Shown here: piece by piece, positions 8,021 through 13,848 of the stretch
How positions within the stretch are numbered: position 1 is the stretch's first letter
Layout: the number at the start of each line of letters is the position of its first letter
From: a virus
Virus record (IMG/VR): IMGVR_UViG_3300031566_014038
Coordinates: 1 to 25,352 of that record
Length of the DNA: 25,352 nt
Direction: 5' to 3' (one strand)
Made by a program: the position numbers and the translations under genes
Notes under the pieces: model-generated
Seen by the model: only the letters and a program-made list of their open reading frames with translations
Databases searched by the model: none
What the model was told of the DNA's origin: nothing

Positions 8021-9196
8021 TTACACCTCACTCCTTTGGCGGGCTAGCGAGCGCGAACGCGCCGCAATAAGCTCATGGACACGGCCAATAGTCTCCACCG
8101 CGACATCGACGTCGAGGTTGCTATTCAGCTCCGAGAAGCTAAACCTGATGCTAGCATAGGCGTCCTCCTCACTTAGCCCCATCGCCCTGAGGACGCGCGA
8201 GGGCTCGGGCCGCATCGATTCACAAGCGGAGCCCTGAGAGCAGGAGATCCCCTCAAGCCCCAGCTGCGCCACCATCGCTTCGCCGTCGATTCCTGCAAAG
8301 AGCACGTTCGACGTATTGCAGATGCGATCTGCCCCCCCGCCATTGATCACTGCGCTGGGAATGCGCTGCAGCAACTGTTGTTCGAACTCGTCTCGGAGTC
8401 GTTGCATCGCGGCAGAAACCTCGGCGAGTCGTGCAGAACGCAATCGAGCTGCGCAGCCCATCCCGGCGATGCCAAGGATGTTCTCCGTGCCAGGCCTAAG
8501 CCCAGCTTCCTGTCCACCACCGAAGAAGAGTGGCCCGAACCGACGAGGGGAGCGAACGTAGAGGGCACCCACACCTGCCGGTCCATGCCACTTGTGGGCG
8601 GTTAGGGTGAGAAAATCGGCAGGAAGCTCGTGGAGGTCAATGGGTAGCTTCCCGACAGCCTGAGCGGCATCGGTGTGGAAAAGCACACCTCTTCGCCGAC
8701 ATTCCTCGGCAATGGCCTGGATAGGCTGAACGACGCCGGTCTCATTGTTGGCCCATTGAATACTTACCAGCGTGGTTGGCCGCTGCAGGGACGCTGCCAG
8801 ATCAACAACGTTTACCCGACCGCAGACATCAGCTGGTAGCAGGTCGACGGTCACCCCAATATCTGCCAAGGCGTCGCACGTCCGCAAGATCGACGCATGT
8901 TCGATGGGAGACGTCAGGATCCTGTTGGCCGTGGCTACCTCCCTGCGCGCCAGCGCCTGCAGGACCCAACTGTTCGCTTCGGTGCCTCCGCTCGTGAAGT
9001 AGAGACTGCCAGGATCACAGCCAATGAGCTCCGCAAGCGCGGCACGCGAGTCTCGCAAAACCGCTCGAGCTCTATCGCCAGATGGCTGCGAGCTCGACGG
9101 GTTGGACGCGTCCCCTTGCGCGGCCGCAATGACAGCTTCGCAGACCTCCGGAAGCAGCTTCGTTGTCGAGTTGTTGTCCAAATATACTTCATGCAC
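8021..9196 (-). CDS. sspA: SspA/DndA-like cysteine desulfurase
   Basis: This is a class V aminotransferase-fold PLP enzyme of 391 residues. It opens with VYLDNNSTT and continues with TSGGTEAN, SPIEHAS (PLP-stacking His near 100), WANNETG and FHTDAAQAVGK. AHKWHGP supplies the PLP lysine near residue 202, followed by GGGQEAGLRPGTEN. The catalytic cysteine is near 325 in QGSACES. The enzyme removes sulfur from L-cysteine as a persulfide for the phosphorothioation machinery. I chose the GTG at 9196 because AGGAAGG lies 10 bases upstream; the in-frame TTG at 9220 has no ribosome site. It is the first structural gene of the operon, 36 bases after the regulator. Motifs alone would also fit IscS/NifS; the operon gives the specific role. 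Confidence 0.9.
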   Translation of the reverse strand: MHEVYLDNNSTTKLLPEVCEAVIAAAQGDASNPSSSQPSGDRARAVLRDSRAALAELIGCDPGSLYFTSGGTEANSWVLQALARREVATANRILTSPIEHASILRTCDALADIGVTVDLLPADVCGRVNVVDLAASLQRPTTLVSIQWANNETGVVQPIQAIAEECRRRGVLFHTDAAQAVGKLPIDLHELPADFLTLTAHKWHGPAGVGALYVRSPRRFGPLFFGGGQEAGLRPGTENILGIAGMGCAARLRSARLAEVSAAMQRLRDEFEQQLLQRIPSAVINGGGADRICNTSNVLFAGIDGEAMVAQLGLEGISCSQGSACESMRPEPSRVLRAMGLSEEDAYASIRFSFSELNSNLDVDVAVETIGRVHELIAARSRSLARQRSEV

Positions 9197-9232
9197 AGAG
9201 ATTCTGCCTTCCTGTGTCAAACAAGGGCTCTG

Positions 9233-9469
9233 TCAGAATAGCGTGGGGTGCGTCTGGAATCCACTGTCAAGAGGTTCGAGCCTGTTTGCGTGCGCCTCGA
9301 TGGCATCCGCCTCTTCCTCCGTAAAAAGCACCTGACCGTTCCGGTACCTACGCCCAGGAGGGATCACGCCGCTCTTTCGCCAGCGCCATATTGTCTGCCT
9401 CGACACGCAGGCGCGCTCCGCAACCTCTGTGGTTGAGAAATACTCTGTGCCGTTGACTTCGGTAGGCAT
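9233..9469 (-). CDS. Small helix-turn-helix regulator at the head of the ssp operon
   Basis: This 78-residue protein has the excisionase/MerR-type winged helix. FSTTEVAERACVSRQTIWRW forms the helix-turn-helix and the basic wing GRRYRNGQVLFTEEEADA follows. Proteins of this kind bind short DNA repeats as repressors, activators or excisionases. The ATG at 9469 has a GAGGGG ribosome site 9 bases upstream and sits about 30 bases downstream of a promoter-like pair. I prefer it to the in-frame ATG at 9577, which would add 36 residues containing CNGCG but would place both promoter and palindrome inside the coding sequence. The gene ends 36 bases before sspA, so it is probably co-transcribed with it. 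A prophage excisionase is the alternative reading. Confidence 0.75.
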   Translation of the reverse strand: MPTEVNGTEYFSTTEVAERACVSRQTIWRWRKSGVIPPGRRYRNGQVLFTEEEADAIEAHANRLEPLDSGFQTHPTLF

Positions 9470-9506
9470 TCCGCCAAGCCCCTCATCGTCTACCCTAGTC
9501 AAGCCT

Positions 9507-9535
9507 AAGGTACCACATCCGTTGCACGGCGTCAA
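9507..9535 (-). promoter_or_regulatory. Promoter of the regulator-ssp operon
   Basis: On the minus strand TTGACG (9530-9535) and TACCTT (9507-9512) are separated by exactly 17 bases. A TGG directly precedes the -10 box, giving an extended -10. The predicted transcript would start near 9500, about 30 bases before the ATG at 9469. An 11-base palindrome CCGT-TGC-ACGG (9519-9529) lies in the spacer, where a bound repressor would block RNA polymerase. Confidence 0.55.
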
Positions 9536-9547
9536 GTCCGACCCATC

Positions 9548-9566
9548 GCGCAACACGATGTTGCGC
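9548..9566. promoter_or_regulatory. Perfect 19-bp palindrome, probable operator
   Basis: GCGCAACA and TGTTGCGC form a perfect 8-bp inverted repeat around CGA. It lies 12 bases upstream of the -35 box. Its half-site GCGCAAC recurs as GTGCAAC in the promoter spacer. The arrangement suits a dimeric DNA-binding protein, most simply the adjacent helix-turn-helix protein. If that gene actually starts at 9577, the palindrome would be coding instead. Confidence 0.5.
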
Positions 9567-9645
9567 ACCTTGGGCATAGGATCCGCAGACGCCGGGTGCT
9601 GGCTGCTCAGGAATCCTCCCAACGGTGTACCCGGCCTTCCTGTTT

Positions 9646-9676
9646 GCACGTGCCTTACCGAACCATGAGCACGTGC
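9646..9676. repeat. Pair of identical palindromic GCACGTGC boxes
   Basis: Two copies of the self-complementary octamer GCACGTGC occupy 9646-9653 and 9669-9676, 23 bp apart from centre to centre (about two helical turns). They can act as tandem protein sites or pair into an 8-bp stem with a 15-base loop. They sit between the last phage gene and the ssp control region. Confidence 0.5.
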
Positions 9677-9788
9677 GTGAGCGGTGGCGGTCCACGGGAA
9701 GTTGCCGGTGGGGGAGCGCCAGCGGAAGCGCGGCGGCGCGCGGGGTCTGACAGTGGGGGCGGCTGAGAAGTGGCACACACAGGCACCG

Positions 9789-9896
9789 TCAGCTGCTCTG
9801 CCAAGCACCCGTTACGTGGCCTTTTTTGTCGATCTCGACCTCGATGGTGCTGTACCAGCCGTAGAACTGGCCGTTCTTGGTGTAGCCGTGCTGCAC
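9789..9896 (-). CDS. Very small phage protein, paralogue of the upstream 53-residue protein
   Basis: This 35-residue reading frame begins at a GTG 5 bases after the preceding stop codon, with a GAGG site overlapping that stop. It contains TKNGQFYGWYS and ends in DKKGHVTGAWQSS. The gene just upstream has KKNG and ends in DSGHVTDGWWD, so the two look like a duplicated short beta-rich unit. No family is recognised. Its position at the end of the phage late region suggests a minor virion or tail-tip accessory. It is too short for automatic calling and could be an eroded fragment. Confidence 0.4.
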   Translation of the reverse strand: MQHGYTKNGQFYGWYSTIEVEIDKKGHVTGAWQSS

Positions 9897-9901
9897 CAAC
9901 C

Positions 9902-10063
9902 TCAATCCCACCACCCGTCCGTGACGTGACCGGAATCGTTGAACGTCATGTCCAGTTCGGTCCCGTCCGGCAACCAGATGCCGTTCTTCTTGACCCGCAC
10001 GTGGAGGTTCTTGTCGCCGTCCTGCCAGATGACGATCTGCTCGAGGCCGCTGGTCTCTCTCAT
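9902..10063 (-). CDS. Small phage tail-end protein, unknown function
   Basis: This 53-residue protein has alternating polar and hydrophobic residues suggestive of beta strands (IVIWQDGDKNLHVRV, then KKNGIWLPDGTELDM), ending in GHVTDGWWD. Its ATG overlaps the preceding stop as TGATG, so translation is probably coupled to the upstream reading frame. It shares spaced KNG and GHVT residues with the next gene downstream. I do not recognise a family. It belongs by strand, spacing and base composition to the prophage late operon. Confidence 0.5.
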   Translation of the reverse strand: MRETSGLEQIVIWQDGDKNLHVRVKKNGIWLPDGTELDMTFNDSGHVTDGWWD

Positions 10064-10101
10064 CACGGATAGTAGGGACGAGCAGAGGCGGGCTTAGCCA
10101 T
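10063..10101 (-). CDS. 12-codon coupling mini-ORF
   Basis: This frame reads MAKPASARPYYP and stops. Its ATG overlaps the stop of the Cys-rich gene as TGATG, and its own stop overlaps the next ATG as TGATG. It could pass terminating ribosomes from one gene to the next, or be chance. No function is claimed. Confidence 0.25.
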   Translation of the reverse strand: MAKPASARPYYP

Positions 10102-10646
10102 CACACGGATGCCGCCGCTTTCGGCATGATGCTTCCCGGCAGGCGCGGCTCGTTCACTGCCGACCACTTCGGCGGGTCAGCGGGACAGCACGATGAAGCC
10201 CGGCGAACGAATCGGTTGAACCAGCAGGTTCTGCCGCTGGCCGCCTGAAGTTCGCGCTTGTACCGGACCTCGCACTCCAGGGCTGGCACCTCACACGCAT
10301 CGCAGATCGCTCGACGCTCCCTGGCACGGGTACGGCTCGCGGTCGAGCCACGGCAGCGGGCCACGGCGGGCGCAGCCCTGCCAGGGGCTCGCCCTGCCAG
10401 GGTGCCGTGGCTGGCGGCGACATACGGCAGGACGGACCGGCGCGTTCGCTCCGGCGGCTGATACCCCCACGGGTTCCCGTGCGGACAGGGCCAGTCAACG
10501 CCGTCCACTTCGAACCGCTGGGCGATGAGCCGTCGCCACCGGCGACCGCCCTCCTTGTCGCGGCAGACGCAGCAATGCGCACCGACGTGGCAGTGCGCGG
10601 ACTCGCAGAACTCGGGTCTCAGCCAATCGTCACGTTCGCCGTGCAT
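10101..10646 (-). CDS. Cys/His-rich phage protein with two metal-site-like clusters
   Basis: The protein has about 181 residues. The N-terminal part carries CESAHCHVGAHCCVCRD followed by CPHGNPWGY, a Cys/His pattern I associate with small zinc- or disulfide-stabilised domains near the ends of phage late operons. The C-terminal part carries CDACEV, CEVRYK, CWFNRF and CCPADPPKW. The middle (about residues 70-110) is Ala/Arg/Gly-rich and coincides with a palindromic repeat cluster, so it may be an inserted linker. The ATG at 10646 overlaps the upstream gene by 28 bases; an upstream in-frame start at 10661 is possible. Function unknown. Confidence 0.55.
   Translation of the reverse strand: MHGERDDWLRPEFCESAHCHVGAHCCVCRDKEGGRRWRRLIAQRFEVDGVDWPCPHGNPWGYQPPERTRRSVLPYVAASHGTLAGRAPGRAAPAVARCRGSTASRTRARERRAICDACEVPALECEVRYKRELQAASGRTCWFNRFVRRASSCCPADPPKWSAVNEPRLPGSIMPKAAASV
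10360..10411. repeat. Nested palindromic repeat cluster inside a coding region
   Basis: Two copies of GCCCTGCCAGGG (10375-10386 and 10391-10402, 16-bp period), each nearly self-complementary around one base, lie between GCCACGGC (10360-10367) and its inverse GCCGTGGC (10404-10411). A further GCCACGGC is at 10347-10354. The cluster can fold into a large hairpin on either strand and encodes the low-complexity middle of the Cys-rich protein. Confidence 0.6.
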
Positions 10647-11182
10647 CCTACGCACCCGCAATAAGGCGCAATGGCCAGGCCCGGCAGCGAAAACGAGCCG
10701 CTGAGCTTGTGAGTCGTGTGGTCACACGCGAGCGGCGGGATGTCGCCCTGGTAGGTGACGCTCTGGTCGTTGTGTCCCCACAGGGTCGCCTGCCAGATGT
10801 CCAGGTCCAAGTCGTAATTGATTTGCAGCCGCCACTCGTGCCCCTCCTCGGGGACGAAATACCAGTACCACACGAGACCATCGGTTGGAGGCCCCTGCTG
10901 GAACCAGCAGCCATACCACTCGTACGCCCCGGCCCCCTCGTGACACCAGTCGGAGCAGAACTCGGACGGCTCGCCCCACTCGTCCGTGCCGCACTCCCCA
11001 ACGATGGTAATGACGGCATCGTTCTGGGGGTGGCCGGGAGGGTTGTCGGAGCCGCAGCATCCGCCAATTCCCCCGCAGCAGTCACAGTCGTCCGGGTCGC
11101 CGTAGATCAGCCTGTCGTTGCTCTTGCGGTAGATGGGCTTGCCGGTCTTCTTGCTGTACATCGGCTTGTCTGAGTAGGCCAC
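10619..11182 (-). CDS. Cys-rich prophage late protein, unknown function
   Basis: This 187-residue protein starts with a basic, Tyr-rich segment (MYSKKTGKPIYRKSNDR). A Cys cluster DCDCCGGIGGCCG and a Trp/Tyr-rich body (EWYGCWFQQG, GLVWYWYFVPEEGHEWRLQIN, DIWQATLWGHND) follow. The C-terminus has CGCVGCTANVTIG. The body looks like an extracellular beta-sandwich, as in tail-tip or receptor-binding accessories. I do not recognise a named family. The GTG start at 11182 lies 16 bases after the preceding stop, with an AGGGG site. The 3' end overlaps the next gene by 28 bases. Confidence 0.6.
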   Translation of the reverse strand: MAYSDKPMYSKKTGKPIYRKSNDRLIYGDPDDCDCCGGIGGCCGSDNPPGHPQNDAVITIVGECGTDEWGEPSEFCSDWCHEGAGAYEWYGCWFQQGPPTDGLVWYWYFVPEEGHEWRLQINYDLDLDIWQATLWGHNDQSVTYQGDIPPLACDHTTHKLSGSFSLPGLAIAPYCGCVGCTANVTIG

Positions 11183-11198
11183 GGCGAGCGCCCCTGAA

Positions 11199-12137
11199 TC
11201 ACGTGTCGTCGCATTCCGTCAGGTCCGTGATGGCGGTCCATGCGGCGTCCTCATCTTCGGTCTCGATGACCCGCACGCTGGTCTTCTTGTACTGGAACTC
11301 GTGCGCGGTGGTGTCATAGCGCAGGCTGGTGAGAACCGCGACGAGGTCGGTCTTCGGCACCTCCTCGACCGCCTCGAGGAGTTGCAGGTCCCCCTGGGCG
11401 TCGTACCAGGCGGTGCCCGGCGAATCCGCGCCCGGCTCGACGTACTCGGTGTGCGCAAAGCGCGGCCGCAGGGGCGAAAGGGCCGTGGCGAGTTCCGCGC
11501 CGAGAAGGTCCTTGACCGTGTAGGTGAACGTGCAGTCGGTCGCGGCGTCTCCGGCCACCCCGCCGTCTTTCGTGACCAGCACGGCAAACAGGCTGCCGAG
11601 CGAGTCGGGGGGCACGCCGAGTTTGACCACGGCCCATTTCTCGCCCGTGCCGGACTCCTTCCAGAGGATGAAGGCAGCCCCGCTCACGCCGCTCTTGAGA
11701 CTTCCGGCCTGGCCGTCGTTCACGTCGGCGCAGGGGTGGTCCTCGTCCTCGACGCTGACCTTCACAGGACAGACGCCCTGGACGCACGCGAGGCCGATGG
11801 CGCCCGCCTTCAGCGGCTCAAGGAGGATAGCGAACCTGCCCGCGTGGTCGGCTTCGGTGGGCAGGACGCCTTTGAGGGCGACTTGGTTCTTGAAACCGTC
11901 CTCGTTGTCGGTGGGCGTGAAGATCGGCGCATCGATGCCCAGGATATCGAACCGCTCGCGATCCGCGCCGCTTGCGTTCTTCACCGGCACGATGCCGCCA
12001 GGACGGAGTTCCGCAACGGGCGCACCTGCCACGTTCTGCTGCCGGGCCAGGTGGTCACGGGCGGCGTCGATGAAGGCGTTGTGGGTGCGTGCCGGGATCT
12101 CCAGTGGGTCGCCGGACTTGACTTTCTGCAGGCTCAC
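11199..12137 (-). CDS. Distal tail protein of the prophage, unknown function
   Basis: This 312-residue protein opens with SLQKVKSGDPLEIPARTHNAFIDAARDH, an N-terminus I have seen on tail-end phage proteins of environmental bacteria. A long beta-rich body without membrane segments follows (strands such as FAILLEPLKAGAIGLA, and a C-terminal VRVIETEDEDAAW). It starts with GTG at 12137 after an unusual G-only ribosome site (GGGGGGG about 8 bases upstream). Its 5' side faces the divergent nuclease gene, so the late transcript must cross that gene in antisense. A baseplate, fibre or adhesin-anchoring role is inferred only from its position after the tape measure. Confidence 0.6.
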   Translation of the reverse strand: MSLQKVKSGDPLEIPARTHNAFIDAARDHLARQQNVAGAPVAELRPGGIVPVKNASGADRERFDILGIDAPIFTPTDNEDGFKNQVALKGVLPTEADHAGRFAILLEPLKAGAIGLACVQGVCPVKVSVEDEDHPCADVNDGQAGSLKSGVSGAAFILWKESGTGEKWAVVKLGVPPDSLGSLFAVLVTKDGGVAGDAATDCTFTYTVKDLLGAELATALSPLRPRFAHTEYVEPGADSPGTAWYDAQGDLQLLEAVEEVPKTDLVAVLTSLRYDTTAHEFQYKKTSVRVIETEDEDAAWTAITDLTECDDT

Positions 12138-12160
12138 TCGCCATCCCCCCCAGCACTCGC

Positions 12161-12250
12161 TATACTACGCATGTTCAACAAGCCTTTAACGCTGGGAGTG
12201 TCCGTGCTGAAGACGCTGAGCATCCGTGCGGCAAGGAGGAGGGAGGAGCC
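12161..12250 (+). promoter_or_regulatory. Promoter element and ribosome site for the GIY-YIG cargo gene
   Basis: A TATACT -10-like hexamer is at 12161-12166, with no good -35 box at the right distance. A very purine-rich ribosome site (AAGGAGGAGGGAGGAG) ends 2 bases before the ATG at 12251. The gene is therefore likely expressed from its own promoter, independently of the opposing late operon. Confidence 0.4.
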
Positions 12251-12985
12251 ATGATCAAGAGGCTCCCTTCGTGCGTCACTCGCGAACTGGGCTACTACGT
12301 CTACCTGTACGTCGACCCCGAGACCGACGAGGTGTTCTACGTCGGCAAGGGGAAAGGCAACCGCTTGCTCTGTCACGTAGACGGGCGAGGCAAAACCCCT
12401 CACGGCGCCAAGATTCGGGGGCTCCGCAAGCGCGGGCTGGAACCTCGCGTAGAGGTCCTCATCCACGGCCTGAAGGACGAGAAGGCGGCACTGGCTGTTG
12501 AGATGGCGGCGATTGACCTCGTCGGCCTCGACCGGCTGTCTAACCGTGTTCACGGACATCACAGTTCCCGCCAGGGCCGCATGTCCCTCGACCAGGTGCT
12601 CTCGCTCTACCAGCGGAAGCCGGCCCGGATCACCGAACCCGTGATGCTCATCCGGATCAGCCGTATGTACCATTATGGGATCTCGGAAGCCGAACTCTAC
12701 GACGCCACCCGCGGCGTGTGGGTCGTCGGAACCAGAAGAGAGAAAGCCCGATATGCCCTTGCCGTGTACCGGGACATCGTCCGCGAGGTCTACGCCATAT
12801 CGCAGTGGTTGCGGTCCGGTTCCACCTTCAACGCGTGGCACCATCAGGGCCATCCGATGAAAGGCCGGTGGGAGTTCGTCGGAACAGTTGCACTGGATCC
12901 TGTCCGAAGGAAGTACCTCGGGCGCTCCGTCGACGGATACTTCAGCGAGCGGAGCCGGAACCCGATCCAGTACGTCAACTGCTGA
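12251..12985 (+). CDS. LEM-3-like GIY-YIG nuclease, prophage cargo gene
   Basis: The 244-residue protein has an N-terminal GIY-YIG nuclease domain. YYVYLY (15-20) and FYVGKGKGNR (29-38) form the core strands, Glu84 in ALAVEMAAIDLVG is the expected metal-binding residue, and LSNRVHGHH near 97-104 closes the domain. The spacing fits the LEM-3-like branch, which cuts DNA. Residues about 125-200 form a second domain (RISRMYHYGISEAELYDATRG, then a segment that includes ARYALAVYRDIVREVY), which I take for a DNA- or substrate-binding module. The gene lies on the plus strand between two minus-strand tail genes. It has its own ribosome site and leaves only 26 bases to the convergent gene. That is the usual look of a phage moron. 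It may act in exclusion of other phages, host DNA attack or repair. Confidence 0.8.
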   Translation: MIKRLPSCVTRELGYYVYLYVDPETDEVFYVGKGKGNRLLCHVDGRGKTPHGAKIRGLRKRGLEPRVEVLIHGLKDEKAALAVEMAAIDLVGLDRLSNRVHGHHSSRQGRMSLDQVLSLYQRKPARITEPVMLIRISRMYHYGISEAELYDATRGVWVVGTRREKARYALAVYRDIVREVYAISQWLRSGSTFNAWHHQGHPMKGRWEFVGTVALDPVRRKYLGRSVDGYFSERSRNPIQYVNC

Positions 12986-13011
12986 GCCGCAGCACCTGCG
13001 ATTCTCCTGTC

Positions 13012-13836
13012 TCATGAGCCAATCCCCAAGCCCACAAAGTCCCCTTCCTCGTACACCTTCTCCACGTGCACGGACGTGGGCCGCTTGACGAGCTCCTTCG
13101 CGTCGTCATCCTCAGCGTCGGCGTAGCGGACCCACATGTACTCCCACCCCTTCTTCGAGATGCCGGTGATGTCGCCGACCGTCAGGCCCGTCCGGTTCGG
13201 GCTGGCCGCAAAACGGAACGTGATCTCCCAGTCCGTTTCGCCACGCTTCGACCCGGACGCACCGAGGAACAGGACCTCGCCCGCCTCAAAGCCCTTGAAC
13301 GCGCCCGAGTTAACCTTGCCGGTCAGGTTGAAGAGCGTCGCCTTGTAGGCGGGCGTCACGACCGAGTCGGCCAGGTAATGCGTCTCGGAGAACTGGTAGA
13401 TCGGGACGGTGATATCCACGCCCTCGACCGAGTCGTGTGTGACGCCGATCGCGCCCTTGAAGTTCGGGGCCGTCTTGCCCGGCGGCGCGTAACTGCCCGC
13501 GGTCTGGAGGCTCTGGGTGATATGCTGCGTCCCGCCGCCCGTGTCGAAGTTGAACACGGACTCGCCGGTCTCCGGCGGCGTGTTGTTCACACGGCCGTAT
13601 CGGACCGTGCCGTCCCAGATACAGTCGTCGGGACTCCCGGTATCGACGTGGACCGGTTCGACGCCCCAGGTCTGCCGGACGAGGTCACCGTGCGTCGTGG
13701 GAGCCTCGGACGCCAGCGCCGCCTTCGCTGCAGCATCGTCGGCCGTCCCGCGGACGGTGTAGAGGAGTTCGGCTGAGGCGTCCTGGCCGTCCGAGGACGG
13801 GCGGCTGTCGGGCTTTTCGGTAACGGTGATGGCCAT
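13012..13836 (-). CDS. Tail protein downstream of the tape measure, unknown function
   Basis: The protein has 274 residues. The N-terminal segment (LLYTVRGTADDAAAKAAL) is followed by a beta-rich body with THGDLVRQTWGVEPVHVD, FNFDTGGGTQHITQSL and RGETDWEITFRFAASPNR. There are no membrane helices. Its position directly after the tape measure is where siphoviruses encode the distal tail or baseplate hub protein, and the beta-rich make-up agrees, but I cannot name the family. ATG at 13836, 12 bases after the tape-measure stop. The 3' end faces the convergent nuclease gene with a 26-base gap lacking a clear terminator. Confidence 0.6.
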   Translation of the reverse strand: MAITVTEKPDSRPSSDGQDASAELLYTVRGTADDAAAKAALASEAPTTHGDLVRQTWGVEPVHVDTGSPDDCIWDGTVRYGRVNNTPPETGESVFNFDTGGGTQHITQSLQTAGSYAPPGKTAPNFKGAIGVTHDSVEGVDITVPIYQFSETHYLADSVVTPAYKATLFNLTGKVNSGAFKGFEAGEVLFLGASGSKRGETDWEITFRFAASPNRTGLTVGDITGISKKGWEYMWVRYADAEDDDAKELVKRPTSVHVEKVYEEGDFVGLGIGS

Positions 13837-13848
13837 GGCCGTCCTGTG

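Larger units (their letters stand above)
9470..9788. other. Junction region between prophage tail-end genes and ssp operon
   Basis: These 319 bases carry the ssp promoter, its palindrome and the two GCACGTGC boxes. A GC-rich hairpin also lies just after the last phage gene (minus strand GCGCG-CCGC-CGCGC), without a T-run. I see no tRNA and no obvious attachment-site duplication. Frames running through it look like shadow translation, except for the possible N-terminal extension of the regulator. Confidence 0.5.

Noticed and set aside
9470-9808. Long N-terminal extension of the helix-turn-helix gene
   Set aside because: The part before 9577 is Arg/Pro/His-rich shadow sequence, and the part between 9577 and 9470 overlaps a good promoter and palindrome.
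12118-12123. TTGACT as -35 box for the GIY-YIG gene
   Set aside because: It lies 37 bases from the TATACT hexamer, far beyond a workable spacer.
12134-13015. Minus-strand 293-codon frame opposite the GIY-YIG gene
   Set aside because: Composition is shadow-like, while the plus strand carries clear GIY-YIG motifs and a very strong ribosome site.
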